From assembly GCA_027627705.1 (NCBI GenBank), contig CP091242.1:2406677-2470676 (forward strand): a DNA stretch of 64,000 nucleotides, written 5' to 3'. The notes beneath the pieces are model-generated. The model did no database searches. It was not told the DNA's origin and saw only the letters and a list, made by a program, of their open reading frames with translations. Position numbers and translations under genes: made by a program. Below are positions 18,524 through 27,395 of this stretch, in pieces. The DNA is from Hyphomonadaceae bacterium BL14. GTDB lineage: Bacteria > Pseudomonadota > Alphaproteobacteria > Caulobacterales > Maricaulaceae. Position 1 is the first letter of the stretch, and each line of letters begins with the position of its first letter.

Positions 18524-19366
18524 ATGACTGCACCCCAGACCCAGACCGCTTTTTGTGGTGCGGCACCGCTCGTGGAGCGGCGCACGGCCTCGCGCCATGT
18601 CTGGTTCCTGAACACCGCCTTTGACCGCATCGGCTTTGGCACCGCCCTCGAGCGCATCGCCACGCGCGCGGCGGATGCGCCTTTCGCCTTTGTGGTAACG
18701 CCCAATGTCGATCATCTGGTGCGCATGCGCCATGATCGGTCGCTGGCACCGCTTTACGCCCAGGCGTGGCTCACCGTATGCGACAGCCGTGTGCTGGAAT
18801 TGCTGGCATCCCTGTCGGGCGAGGATGTGGACGTGACAGCGGGGTCTGACCTGACCGAGGCCCTGTTCGAGACCGCCATCGACCGCGATGAGCCAATTGT
18901 GGTCATTGGCGGGTCACAGGCGGTGATTGACGGGGTGAGGGCGCGTTACGGCCTGACGGATGTGCGCTGGCATGAGCCGCCCATGGGCCTGCGCCACAAG
19001 CCCGACGCGATTGCTGATTGCGCCGCCTTCATCGCCGCCAACCCGGCCCGCTTTGTATTTCTGTGCGTGGGCTCGCCCCAGCAAGAGATGATCGCCGAGG
19101 CCTGCCTGGAGCGCGGCGATTGTGTGGGCGTGGGGCTGTGCGTGGGCGCGTCGCTGGACTTTCTGTCCGGGCAGGCCCGCCGGGCGCCGCGGTGGATTCA
19201 GCGCTCTCGGCTGGAATGGCTGCACCGCCTGAGCGAGGAACCTGCCCGCATGTGGCGGCGTTATCTGGTCGAGGGGCCCAAGGTGCTGGTTCTGTGGTGG
19301 GAGTGGCGTAAAGCCCGCGCCCGGCTGCGCGCGTTCGAGCGCGACCTGCAAAAGCACTTTTCCTGA
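18524..19366 (+). CDS. WecG/TagA/CpsF family glycosyltransferase
   Basis: 280 residues of the GT26 family: PNVDHLVRMRHDRSL near residue 65 (the family's TPN-x-x-H-x-V motif), VCDSRVLELLA, VTAGSDLTEALFETA, and the C-terminal FLCVGSPQQEMIAEACLERGD. Members transfer ManNAc or ManNAcA to an undecaprenyl-PP-GlcNAc lipid in making teichoic-acid linkage units, enterobacterial common antigen or exopolysaccharide. No other polysaccharide genes are adjacent, so it is an isolated copy whose pathway is unknown. Confidence 0.88.
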   Translation: MTAPQTQTAFCGAAPLVERRTASRHVWFLNTAFDRIGFGTALERIATRAADAPFAFVVTPNVDHLVRMRHDRSLAPLYAQAWLTVCDSRVLELLASLSGEDVDVTAGSDLTEALFETAIDRDEPIVVIGGSQAVIDGVRARYGLTDVRWHEPPMGLRHKPDAIADCAAFIAANPARFVFLCVGSPQQEMIAEACLERGDCVGVGLCVGASLDFLSGQARRAPRWIQRSRLEWLHRLSEEPARMWRRYLVEGPKVLVLWWEWRKARARLRAFERDLQKHFS

Positions 19367-19422
19367 CGGCCCGTCCGGGGCCAGTCTGGGCGACGCCCGG
19401 TACAGCGCGCCAGGAGGCCATC

Positions 19423-19902
19423 ATGACAACATCCAGACCCGCACCGCCGCAGACGGCTGACTTTCCCTTCCGCCACCGGCTGCGCGTGCGCTGGTCAGAG
19501 GTGGACCCCCAGGGCATCGTCTTCAATCCCAATTACCTGGTCTATGCCGATGTGGGGCTTACCGAATTCTGGCGCGCCGCCGGGGTCGACTATGCCGATC
19601 TGCTGGAAACCAGCGGGGTCGACACCTTCATGGTCCATTGCCGCGCCGACTGGTTTGCCTCGGCCCATTTTGACGAGGAAATCGAGATCGGCATGCGCGT
19701 CGAGCGGGTGGGGCGCACCAGCCTGGTGTTCGGATTTGCGGTGTTTGGCGCGGGCGGCGCCGCGCTGGCGTCAGGCGCGCTGACCTATGTGTTCGCCCGC
19801 CCCGGTCCGCCGCGCGAACCGGCACCGGTCCCCGATGAGCTGGTGCGTGATCTCAAAGCGTTCGAGGACGATCTGCGAGCCGGTCGGGCTTTGTGCGGCT
19901 AG
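19423..19902 (+). CDS. Acyl-CoA thioesterase, 4HBT hot-dog fold
   Basis: 159 residues. The block RVRWSEVDPQGIVFNPNYLVYAD is the 4-hydroxybenzoyl-CoA thioesterase/YbgC signature, including the catalytic Asp (VDPQG). The rest fits one hot-dog domain, ending by residue 135. It hydrolyses an acyl-CoA thioester in the cytosol; chain-length preference is not visible. It is not next to tol-pal genes, so it is not the usual YbgC of that cluster. It ends 8 bp before the tRNA-Val gene, which is on the other strand. Confidence 0.88.
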   Translation: MTTSRPAPPQTADFPFRHRLRVRWSEVDPQGIVFNPNYLVYADVGLTEFWRAAGVDYADLLETSGVDTFMVHCRADWFASAHFDEEIEIGMRVERVGRTSLVFGFAVFGAGGAALASGALTYVFARPGPPREPAPVPDELVRDLKAFEDDLRAGRALCG

Positions 19903-19910
19903 TCCAGGCA

Positions 19911-19987
<77 letters not shown>

Positions 19988-20051
19988 GCACCAGACCTTG
20001 CGCTCCTGGACGGGACAACGCGCTGCGCCGTCTTCAGCAGGAGGAGGCGCG

Positions 20052-20080
20052 TCTTAAGCTGGCGGCGGTGAAGCTGTCAA
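20052..20080 (-). promoter_or_regulatory. Possible tRNA-Val promoter
   Basis: On the minus strand a perfect TTGACA is followed after 17 nt by TTAAGA, about 65 nt before the tRNA 5' end. The -35 is strong but the -10 is poor, so this is tentative. Confidence 0.3.
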
Positions 20081-20211
20081 TCTCGCATCGCTGCCGGGCC
20101 GGTCCGGGACGCCGGCCGCGCACCTTACAGGCCCATGAAGACATTATGGCCTTTTTGCAACATTCGCGTGGCAAAAGCGGTAAACCACCGCCGCAACACG
20201 GTGCACAGCGC

Positions 20212-20241
20212 TTTACGCAGCGGCCTCGCGCCCCTCATAGT
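20212..20241 (+). promoter_or_regulatory. Possible promoter of the large TonB receptor gene
   Basis: TTTACG, 18-nt spacer, CATAGT; four of six bases match in each element. It would give a leader of about 70 nt before GTG 20319. Weak evidence by eye. Confidence 0.25.
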
Positions 20242-20318
20242 CCGCGCCAAGTGCGGCGATCCGCGCTGGCAGCCGGATAGCGGCGCGACAAGAACGGTCC
20301 AACACAAGGGGAACGATC

Positions 20319-23300
20319 GTGAAGATTTGGGAAAAGGAGCGCTTGCTGCGCTCGACGATTCTGGCGGGCTTCGCTGCGGTCACCATGACGGGTGCCCTGG
20401 CCTACGCCCAGGAAGCCGACGAAGACGAAGATGACGATCAGGCGCGCACCGAAGAGCGGGCACCTGAAGCCCGCAGCGGCGACACCGTGGTTGTGACCGG
20501 CTCGCGCATCCGCCGCGACAGCTTCACCTCCACCGCCCCGCTTCAGGTGATCGATGTCGAAGAGATCCGCGACGCGGGCCTGATCGACACCGCTCAGATC
20601 CTGCAGCAGTCGAACGTGGCGCAGGGCGTCCAGCTCGACAGCACGATTTCGACCGGCGGCTTCGTGACCGATGGCGGCCCGGCGGCGAACAACGTCTCGC
20701 TGCGCGGCCTGTCGGCTGACCGCACCCTGGTTCTGATCAACGGCCGCCGCTTCGCCCCGGCCGGTGCTGAGGGCGCGCCGTCGCTCCCGGACGTCAACCT
20801 GATCCCGACCACCATGATCCAGCGCATCGACCTGCTGCTGGACGGCGCGTCGTCAGTGTACGGCTCGGACGCCATCGCCGGCGTGGTGAACGTGGTTCTG
20901 CGCGACAATTTCGATGGCGTGCAGGCTGATGCCTTCTTCCAGGTTCCGGAAAACGGCGCGGCGATGAGCCAGCGTTACAACCTGCTGATGGGCAGCAATG
21001 GCGACAACCACAACTTCCTCATCGGTTTCGAGTATTTCACTCAGGACCGCATGAACCTGAACGACAGCGACTATAACTTCGACCCGAACCGCGGCATCGC
21101 CTGCTACCGGAACATCTGGATCGATGCGAACGGTCAGGAACAGTCGCGTTGCACCGGTGCCATCATCAACCGCGTCCGCCGCGGCGCTGACGTGTACCGC
21201 ACGCCCGGCACCACCAACTTCCCGGGCGTTCTGCCGGTCGGCTGGTCCACGGGCGACTCGCAAGCTCCCCAGAACACGAGTTCGTATCTGGAAGGCAATG
21301 ACGACGTCATTCCTTACTCCCAGCGCTACTCGCTGTTCGCGACCGCCAGCCGCGACCTCCAGCCGATTTTCGGCTTTGAAGGCGTCCAGGCGTTCGCCGA
21401 GTTCTCCCACTCGAACAGCCAGGCCAACCAGAACCAGGGCTTCCGTGGCCAGCTCTTCCCGGACGTGCCGGCGTCAAACCCGTTCAACCCGTTCGGTGTG
21501 AACGTTACGCCGATCCTGCACTGGCCGGCCGACCGCAGCTACTCGATCGAAGTTCAGCAGACCCGCTTCCTGGGCGGCCTGCGCGGCGATCTGGCGGGCT
21601 TCGGCATTCCCGAGTGGGAATTCGAAACCTTCGCCGGCTACACCCGTTCGATCGGCTATTCCCGCCGTAACGGCCTGGATGAAGACCGGCTGCGTCTGAC
21701 CATCAACACCTCGCGTGTTGAAAATGGTGAGATTGTTTGCGGCATCGACGTTCCGCCGCCGGGCTTCGCCTTTATCGGCGCGGACTCCTGCGTTCCGGTC
21801 AACCTGTTCGCTGACAGCCTGTATCCGATCGATGGCGTGAGCGACTCGTCCTTTGCGACCCCGGAAGAGCTTGACTATCTCTTCGTCCAGCGCACGGTCA
21901 CCACGCGCGTCGACCAGGCGGTCGCCGGCGGCTTCGTGACCGGCCCGGTCTTCCAGCTGCCTGCTGGCCCGCTGGCGGCGGTGCTCGGTGTCGAATGGCG
22001 CCGTGACTCGCTGGACTCCGGTGTGGACGCCGTGGCCTCTCAGGGCCGTGCGGCCGGCTTCTTCGCCGACCGTCCGTCCGTGGGCGCGGTGAGCATCGCC
22101 GAAGCCTATGGCGAGGTGTCGATCCCGCTGATCTCCGGCGCGCAATTCGCCGAAGACCTGTCCATCGACCTGGCCGGCCGTCTGACCGACCACGAGTTCT
22201 ACGGTCAGAACAGCACCTACTCGGCCCGCGTCGGCTACTCGCCGTTCGACTTCCTGACCCTGCGCGGCACCTATGGCACGTCGTTCCGCGCTCCGAACGC
22301 CCGCGAGCTGTTCTTGGGTGGCCAGACCGGCTTCGTGGCCGGTGGGGTTGACCCGTGCGTCGTGCCAGTGGCGGCTCGCCAGTCGGACCCGAACGATCCG
22401 AATGCTCCGCCGACCTATGACGGCAGCCAGGACAATCGGAACCCGCAAGTGCTCGCTAACTGCCAGGCTGAGGGCGTGGATCCGTTCGCGCTCGGCCTGA
22501 ACGGGGTGTCGTCGGTTGAAGCGTTCCGTGCAGGTAACCGGGGTCTGGATCCGGAAACCTCCACGGCTCTGTCGGTGGGCTTCGTGCTCGAACAGCCCTG
22601 GATCGATGCGTTCGACTTCGCCCTTTCGGTGAACTACTTCAAGCTGGAAATCGAAGACTCGATCGCTCTGCCGGGTGCCGCGTTCGGTCTGTCGCAGTGC
22701 TACAACTCCAACAACTTCCCGAACGACCCGTTCTGCGCCCGCCGCGTGCGTGACCCGAACAGCGGCCTTCTGCTGTCGGTCGACAACACGCCGTTCAACG
22801 TTGCCCGCTCGGAAATCTCCGGCGTTGACCTGAACACGCGCTTTGGCATGGACATCGACTATTTCGGTGGCCTGCGCCTTGACGTGAACACGGCGTGGAC
22901 CTGGTCGGACGAAATTCTGAACCAGACCACCTCCACCTCGGCGATCTTCAACCAGGTCGGCGACTGGGGTAACCCGGAATGGCGCGGCAACATCACCACC
23001 CGCGTACGCCGTGGTGACTGGTCGGCCTTCTGGACCGCGCGTTATGTCGGCGCCCAGGCGGCGATCTACAACGACACCACGCCGGGTGCTGCGTTCCCGT
23101 ACGGCCAGCGCATCTACCCGACCTGCTCGACGCTCGACGCCGGGTGCGTCACGGTCAACAACCCTGCCACGCCGTACGTGGACTTCTCGTCCTACGTCAC
23201 GTCGCAGCCGGGCACGTGGTACCACTCGCTGTCGGCCACCTACACGCAGGACACCTGGATCATTCGCGCGGGTGTGAACAACATCCTCGGCGAAGATCCG

Positions 23301-23417
23301 GCCGTTGTGTCGGGCAACGCCAGCGGTCCCACCCTCGGGAACGGCAACGCGGTGCTGGGCTCCGGTTACGACATCGTCGGCCGCAGCTTCTTCCTGAACG
23401 TGACGAAGCAGTTCTAA
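20319..23417 (+). CDS. TonB-dependent outer-membrane receptor, large (1032 residues)
   Basis: GTG start with AAGGGGAA 6 nt upstream. Signal peptide at about 1-30 (LAYAQ), then an acidic linker (EADEDEDDDQ) and a TonB-box-like DTVVVTGSRI at about 55. The plug domain spans 65-190 (NVSLRGLSADRTLVLINGRRF; DGASSVYGSDAIAGVVNV), followed by a 22-strand-type beta-barrel ending in SFFLNVTKQF, with the terminal Phe needed for Bam recognition. This long subtype with Cys pairs in surface loops often imports peptides, sugars or other nutrients in Caulobacterales; substrate unknown. Codon choice looks like a highly expressed gene. A strong terminator follows. Confidence 0.92.
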   Translation: MKIWEKERLLRSTILAGFAAVTMTGALAYAQEADEDEDDDQARTEERAPEARSGDTVVVTGSRIRRDSFTSTAPLQVIDVEEIRDAGLIDTAQILQQSNVAQGVQLDSTISTGGFVTDGGPAANNVSLRGLSADRTLVLINGRRFAPAGAEGAPSLPDVNLIPTTMIQRIDLLLDGASSVYGSDAIAGVVNVVLRDNFDGVQADAFFQVPENGAAMSQRYNLLMGSNGDNHNFLIGFEYFTQDRMNLNDSDYNFDPNRGIACYRNIWIDANGQEQSRCTGAIINRVRRGADVYRTPGTTNFPGVLPVGWSTGDSQAPQNTSSYLEGNDDVIPYSQRYSLFATASRDLQPIFGFEGVQAFAEFSHSNSQANQNQGFRGQLFPDVPASNPFNPFGVNVTPILHWPADRSYSIEVQQTRFLGGLRGDLAGFGIPEWEFETFAGYTRSIGYSRRNGLDEDRLRLTINTSRVENGEIVCGIDVPPPGFAFIGADSCVPVNLFADSLYPIDGVSDSSFATPEELDYLFVQRTVTTRVDQAVAGGFVTGPVFQLPAGPLAAVLGVEWRRDSLDSGVDAVASQGRAAGFFADRPSVGAVSIAEAYGEVSIPLISGAQFAEDLSIDLAGRLTDHEFYGQNSTYSARVGYSPFDFLTLRGTYGTSFRAPNARELFLGGQTGFVAGGVDPCVVPVAARQSDPNDPNAPPTYDGSQDNRNPQVLANCQAEGVDPFALGLNGVSSVEAFRAGNRGLDPETSTALSVGFVLEQPWIDAFDFALSVNYFKLEIEDSIALPGAAFGLSQCYNSNNFPNDPFCARRVRDPNSGLLLSVDNTPFNVARSEISGVDLNTRFGMDIDYFGGLRLDVNTAWTWSDEILNQTTSTSAIFNQVGDWGNPEWRGNITTRVRRGDWSAFWTARYVGAQAAIYNDTTPGAAFPYGQRIYPTCSTLDAGCVTVNNPATPYVDFSSYVTSQPGTWYHSLSATYTQDTWIIRAGVNNILGEDPAVVSGNASGPTLGNGNAVLGSGYDIVGRSFFLNVTKQF

Positions 23418-23449
23418 GCACCGATACGCTTAGGAGACTGAACAGACTG

Positions 23450-23482
23450 AAAGGGCCCGCTCGAATGAGCGGGCCCTTTTTC
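23450..23482 (+). terminator. Rho-independent terminator of the large TonB receptor gene
   Basis: Stem AAAGGGCCCGCTC / GAGCGGGCCCTTT with loop GAAT, followed by TTTTTCT. Perfect 13-bp stem 32 bp after the receptor stop. One of the strongest terminators in the window. Confidence 0.95.
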
Positions 23483-23547
23483 TATTTTCAGATCGATATA
23501 GACAGGGTGGCCCTCACAGGCGCGGCGCACCCTTGAGGCCAGACGCC

Positions 23548-23916
23548 TCAGGCCGCCTGCATCACCCGGGCGACCTCATCGACCAGATCGCGCAAATGGA
23601 AGGGCTTGGACAGCACCTTGGCCTGGGCGGGCGCATTCGCGCCGGCATTGAGCGCCACGGCGGCAAAGCCGGTGATGAACATGATTTTCAGGCCCGGATC
23701 GACCTCGGCCGCCCGCCGGGCGAGCTCGATGCCGTCCACGCCGGGCATCACGATATCGGTGAGCAACAGATCATAGCCGCCGGGCGTCTCGCCCAGAGCT
23801 GCCAGACCTTCTTCGCCATCGGCGACCCGCTCGACCTCGTGACCGGCGCGTTCGAGCGCCTTGGCCAGGAAGTCTCTCATCGAGTCGTCGTCTTCAGCCA
23901 GGAGTATGCGGGCCAT
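23548..23916 (-). CDS. cpdR: Cell-cycle receiver protein CpdR
   Basis: 122 residues, a single receiver domain: Asp9/Asp10, phospho-acceptor Asp54 (LLLTDIVMPG) and Lys104 (LSKPF). The opening MARILLAEDDDS and the DIVMPGVDGIELA block match CpdR, which when unphosphorylated primes ClpXP to degrade CtrA and other factors at the G1-S transition. ATG 23916 is preferred: AAGGGG lies 6 nt upstream; the alternative ATG at 23922 abuts it. The protein ends in Ala-Ala, like several ClpXP substrates. The divergent neighbour, N-formylglutamate amidohydrolase, is the same as recalled for cpdR in other alphaproteobacteria. Confidence 0.88.
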   Translation of the reverse strand: MARILLAEDDDSMRDFLAKALERAGHEVERVADGEEGLAALGETPGGYDLLLTDIVMPGVDGIELARRAAEVDPGLKIMFITGFAAVALNAGANAPAQAKVLSKPFHLRDLVDEVARVMQAA

Positions 23917-24037
23917 TCTCATCCCCTTCATGGTATCCACCAGTTTCACCCTATGACATCCGGGTAAAAGTCTGCTGAACGCGCACGGCGGCGTGATGTG
24001 ATTGACCAAAAGGGCCGGGGCGCGGACACTGCGCCTC

Positions 24038-24922
24038 ATGTCCCATGATCCTGCCGCGTCCGGTCCCGGCCCAGAAGACGGCCCTGAAAACAGTACGTGC
24101 ACTGTGCATGCGCCCGTGCGGCGCACGTCCGCCTTTGTCTTCGCCTCCCCCCATTCGGGCCGCCAGTATGCGCCGGAGGCCCTGGCCAGGGCCCAGCTGC
24201 CGCTGAGCGTGCTGCGCCAGTCTGAAGACGCCTATGTGGATCAGCTGTTCGCCAGCGTCCCCGGTCATGGCGCCCCTCTGGTCGAGGCGCTGTTCCCGCG
24301 TGTCTTCGTGGATGTGAACCGGGCTGAATGGGAGCTCGACCCGGATATGTTCGATCCGGCGCCGGCCAGCACACGCGCGGTCAGCGCCCGCGCCGCGGCC
24401 GGGCTGGGTGTGATCCCGCGCGCCGCTGCGGACGGCCGCCCGCTCTATGCCGGACGGCTGGCGCTGACCGAGGCCGAGACGCGTCTGGCACAGTGCTACC
24501 GTCCCTATCACGCGGCGCTGAAGGCCGAGCTGGCTGCGGCGAAAGCCGCATTCGGCGAGGCGTTCCTGATCGATTGCCACTCCATGCCCGCCGCCAGTGC
24601 GCGCGGGGCCGATATCGTGCTGGGCGACCGCTATGGCGCAGCGTGCTCGCGCGCCTTCATCGCGGCAGCCGAAGCGCAGTTCCGTGCGCTCGGCTTCACC
24701 GTGGTGCGCAACCGGCCCTATGCCGGGGGTTATACAACCGAGCATTACGGCCGCCCGGCCCGCGGCGTCCACGCCGTACAGATCGAGATCAACCGCGCCC
24801 TCTACCTGGATGAGCGCACCGTGACCCCGAACGCTCACATGCCCGCGCTGGCCGCCGCCCTGTCCCGCTGGATTGAGCAGATGGATATGCATACCCTCTC
24901 TGCTCCACGGGCGGCCGAGTGA
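24038..24922 (+). CDS. N-formylglutamate amidohydrolase
   Basis: About 294 residues from ATG 24038 (an in-frame start at 24002 adds 12 residues with no sign of conservation). Family motifs: FVFASPHSGRQY near the start, VFVDVNRAEWELDPDMF, LIDCHSMP, and GVHAVQIEINRALYLDE near the end; the His/Asp/Glu residues in these bind the catalytic metal. The enzyme hydrolyses N-formyl-L-glutamate to glutamate and formate in histidine breakdown. No hut genes lie nearby, so a broader deformylase role is possible. Divergent from cpdR with about 120 bp between starts. Confidence 0.9.
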   Translation: MSHDPAASGPGPEDGPENSTCTVHAPVRRTSAFVFASPHSGRQYAPEALARAQLPLSVLRQSEDAYVDQLFASVPGHGAPLVEALFPRVFVDVNRAEWELDPDMFDPAPASTRAVSARAAAGLGVIPRAAADGRPLYAGRLALTEAETRLAQCYRPYHAALKAELAAAKAAFGEAFLIDCHSMPAASARGADIVLGDRYGAACSRAFIAAAEAQFRALGFTVVRNRPYAGGYTTEHYGRPARGVHAVQIEINRALYLDERTVTPNAHMPALAAALSRWIEQMDMHTLSAPRAAE

Positions 24923-24960
24923 CTGGCGCCGCTCTTGCGGGGCTGATTGATGACAAATGC

Positions 24961-24990
24961 GTGACGTGGCGGGTCAGTCTGCGTTATACT
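24961..24990 (+). promoter_or_regulatory. Candidate promoter for the XRE regulator-hisN operon
   Basis: GTGACG, 18-nt spacer, TATACT. The -10 matches five of six consensus bases. The start would give a leader of about 105 nt before ATG 25102. Confidence 0.45.
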
Positions 24991-25101
24991 CTTGCGCGGG
25001 GAATAAGCGTGTGACTTGTTACGCACCGTCACCAATGTGATTTGTCCGTACGTTCCAGGTCGCCAAGCTTGGTCTCCACATCCTTCAAGGAATTGAGTGC
25101 C

Positions 25102-25491
25102 ATGACTAATGAAATTGATCATCACGTCGGAAAACGAATCCGCCGCCGCCGCCGTCTTCTCGGCCTGACCCAGCAACAGCTGGCTGTTTCGGTCGGGATT
25201 CGCTTCCAGCAGGTGCAGAAGTACGAAAGCGGTGCCAATCGCGTCAGCGCCAGCCGTCTGTTCGAGATCGCAGAAGCGCTCGACGTGCCGGTTCAGTATT
25301 TCTACGAAGGCCTGTCGGGCCGGGGCGAGAGCGCAGTGCCCGAGGGCGAACACATCGCTGCGGATATCCTGTCGCAGAAAGAAACGCTGGACCTGATCCG
25401 GGCCTATTACCGGCTCAATGAGCGCCCGCGCCGCCGCCTGCTCGAGCTGGCGCGCTCGCTGGATCCTGACAGCAAGTCTGACGCCGCCTGA
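25102..25491 (+). CDS. XRE family helix-turn-helix regulator
   Basis: 129 residues from ATG 25102 (AAGGAA 10 nt upstream). Residues 9-65 are a Cro/C1 helix-turn-helix: VGKRIRRRRRLLGLTQQQLAVSVGIRFQQVQKYESGANRVSASRL, the alphaproteobacterial form with the I-RFQQVQKYE-G recognition helix. The C-terminal half is helical and ends at a basic ARSLDPDSK. These small regulators are common in the group, often next to hisN as here; some act in stress or cell-cycle control but the role of this one is unknown. The hisN start is 2 bp beyond its stop. Confidence 0.9.
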   Translation: MTNEIDHHVGKRIRRRRRLLGLTQQQLAVSVGIRFQQVQKYESGANRVSASRLFEIAEALDVPVQYFYEGLSGRGESAVPEGEHIAADILSQKETLDLIRAYYRLNERPRRRLLELARSLDPDSKSDAA

Positions 25492-25493
25492 TC

Positions 25494-26315
25494 GTGCCGC
25501 CGGCCCGGCCGGACCTGAAGGACGAGCTGGTGTTTCTGGAGACGCTGGCGGACGCTGCGCGTCCGCTGGCGCTCCGGCATTTCCGTACCGGCATCATGTC
25601 TGAATCAAAATCCGCCGGACCGGACGCGGAGTATGATCCCGTCACCGCCGCCGACCGTGAGGTCGAGGCGCGCCTGCGCGCCCTGATCGCGCAGCACCGC
25701 CCCGGAGACGGTGTGCTGGGCGAGGAGCAGGCGGCCACGCCCTCTGCGACAGGCCGCACCTTCATCATTGATCCCATAGACGGCACCCGCGCTTTCATCG
25801 CCGGCCTGCCCACCTGGTGCGTGCTGATCGCGGTCAGCGGGCCCGGCGGTCCCGTGGCCAGCGTGATCGACCAGCCGTTTACCGGCGAGCGGTTTCTCGG
25901 TCTGACCGGCCAGACGGCCTGGCTGGATCGCGGGCTTGGCCGTCAGCCCATCCGCACCCGCGGACGGGCCGTCAGCCGGATTGAAGACGCCATTATCTCC
26001 ACAACCGATCCGGGCCTGTTCGGCGGGGCTGAAGCGGGCGCATTCGCCGCCCTGGCGTCCCGGGCCCGCGTGCGCCGCTTTGGGCTGGACGCCTATGGCT
26101 ATGCCGCGCTGGCGCTGGGCGGGATCGATCTGGTGGTGGAAAGCGGGCTCAAGGCGTGGGACGTCGCGGCGCTGATCCCTGTGGTCACCGGGGCTGGCGG
26201 CGTCATGACCGACTGGCGCGGCGGTGCGTGTCATGAGGGCGGGCAGGTGGTGGCGGCAGCGAACGCCGAGCTGCATGCGCTGGCGCTGGAGCATCTCTCA
26301 CCGGCGGCGGCCTGA
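25494..26315 (+). CDS. hisN: Histidinol-phosphatase, inositol-monophosphatase family (HisN type)
   Basis: 273 residues from GTG 25494. Metal-binding motifs of the family are all present: YDPVTAADREVE (about 47-58), the GEE at 76-78, IDPIDGTRAFIAG (Asp93 and Asp96) and, near the C-terminus, GLKAWDVAALIPVVTGAGG. The DGTRAFI variant (Arg and Phe after DGT) separates HisN from inositol phosphatases (DGTxN/DGTT). It removes phosphate from histidinol phosphate in histidine synthesis. Starts 2 bp after the XRE stop, so cotranscribed. Confidence 0.85.
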   Translation: MPPARPDLKDELVFLETLADAARPLALRHFRTGIMSESKSAGPDAEYDPVTAADREVEARLRALIAQHRPGDGVLGEEQAATPSATGRTFIIDPIDGTRAFIAGLPTWCVLIAVSGPGGPVASVIDQPFTGERFLGLTGQTAWLDRGLGRQPIRTRGRAVSRIEDAIISTTDPGLFGGAEAGAFAALASRARVRRFGLDAYGYAALALGGIDLVVESGLKAWDVAALIPVVTGAGGVMTDWRGGACHEGGQVVAAANAELHALALEHLSPAAA

Positions 26316-26394
26316 GCGAGAGCCCCCAGATCGCCAAGGGTTGAACCGCGCACGCGGTCAGGCCATCTGTGTTACAGAGCAAAGGTGGCCCGAC

Positions 26395-26955
26395 ATGTTC
26401 ATTCAGACTGAAATCACCCCCAATCCCGACACGCTGAAATTCCTGCCCGGTCAGGAGATCGCCCCCGGCACGCCCCGCGATTTTGCCTCGCCTGAAGCGG
26501 CCGCGTCCTCCCTGCTGGCGCGCGAGCTGTTTGCCATTGACGGCGTGGTCGGCGTGTTCGCCGGTGCCGACTTCGTCTCGGTCACCAAGCGCGAGGAGGC
26601 CGACTGGATCCAGATCCGCCCGGCCATCCTGGGCGTCATCATGGATGCGGTGCAGTCCGGCCAGCCGCTGTTTGGCGAATCCGCCGGCACCGGCCATGCC
26701 GAATATACCGGCGAGGCGGAAGGCATTGTGCGCGAGATCATGGAGGTGATCGACACCCGCGTGCGCCCGGCCGTGGCCCGCGATGGCGGTGATATCGTGT
26801 TTCACGCCTACGACGCTGACAGCGGCGTGGTGCAGCTGCACATGCGCGGCGCCTGCGCCGGCTGCCCGTCCTCGGCCATGACGCTGAAGCACGGCATCGA
26901 GAACCTGCTCAAGCACTACGTGCCTGAAGTGACCGGCGTGGAGGCGGTGGTTTAA
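26395..26955 (+). CDS. NifU-like iron-sulfur scaffold/carrier protein (Nfu1 type)
   Basis: 186 residues from ATG 26395. The N-terminal Nfu_N domain is MFIQTEITPNPDTLKFLPGQ with FAIDGVVGVFAGADFVSVTK; the C-terminal NifU domain carries the cluster-binding pair Cys154 and Cys157 in GACAGCPSSAMTLKHGIE. This is the Nfu1-type architecture of alphaproteobacteria and mitochondria, delivering 4Fe-4S clusters to client enzymes. It lies 79 bp after hisN and may be in the same transcript. Its upstream in-frame extension is GC-driven and is not counted. Confidence 0.92.
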   Translation: MFIQTEITPNPDTLKFLPGQEIAPGTPRDFASPEAAASSLLARELFAIDGVVGVFAGADFVSVTKREEADWIQIRPAILGVIMDAVQSGQPLFGESAGTGHAEYTGEAEGIVREIMEVIDTRVRPAVARDGGDIVFHAYDADSGVVQLHMRGACAGCPSSAMTLKHGIENLLKHYVPEVTGVEAVV

Positions 26956-26977
26956 GGCCGCCTCCGGCCCGGCACAA

Positions 26978-27370
26978 TTAAGGCGTGCTGGCTGCAGCCT
27001 CACCGCCCGCGAGCCTGGCCGCGCCCTGCGAGAAGGACGCGCCATGACGGCGCACGCCATCCGCCTCCCATTGCTCCGATGCCAGGTGCAGCGCTTCAAG
27101 CTCCGCCTGGAGGGCGATCACCTCCAGGCGCACCCGTTCCATGGCGTTTTCCAGGGTATAGGTCAGCTCGTGAATCTCGTTCATCGAGACTTCGTCGAGC
27201 TCGCCGGCCAGCGCCGTTTCCAGGGCTGGCAAATTACTGCGCAGATTGATCAGCGCCTCATCAAGGGTCTCGGCCGGCAGGCCTTCGAAATGATCGTCAT
27301 CATCAGACGCGAGCGCTGCAGGCGACGCCAGCGCGGCGGTGAGGGCGGCCATCATCACAAACATTCTCAT
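26978..27370 (-). CDS. Small exported protein, DUF6746-like
   Basis: 130 residues. Signal peptide at 1-22 (MRMFVMMAALTAALASPAALAS), then an acidic start (DDDDHFEGLPAETLDEAL) and a helical body with IHELTYTLENAMERVRLEVIAL, which I recall as the core of DUF6746; that name is from memory. AAGGAG lies 8 nt before the ATG. It sits 25 bp downstream of the PepSY gene on the same strand, so it appears to be the third gene of the siderophore operon. Function unknown; a periplasmic coiled-coil protein tied to iron or copper handling is a guess. Confidence 0.72.
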   Translation of the reverse strand: MRMFVMMAALTAALASPAALASDDDDHFEGLPAETLDEALINLRSNLPALETALAGELDEVSMNEIHELTYTLENAMERVRLEVIALQAELEALHLASEQWEADGVRRHGASFSQGAARLAGGEAAASTP

Positions 27371-27395
27371 GGGTTTACTCCTTTTGAAGGTCCCG

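Larger units (their letters stand above)
19988..20318. other. Gene-free region between tRNA-Val and the large TonB receptor gene
   Basis: 331 bp, divergent: it must carry the tRNA promoter on the minus strand and the receptor promoter on the plus strand. One candidate for each is listed separately. Short open frames here lack coding features. Confidence 0.5.

Noticed and set aside
21474-23225. 583-codon minus-strand frame opposite the large TonB receptor
   Set aside because: Antisense to a clear receptor gene; Arg/Val-rich composition and no start signal.
24923-25101. Small gene between the N-formylglutamate amidohydrolase and the XRE regulator
   Set aside because: The in-frame start at 25042 is only an upstream extension of the XRE gene without a Shine-Dalgarno; the region holds a promoter.
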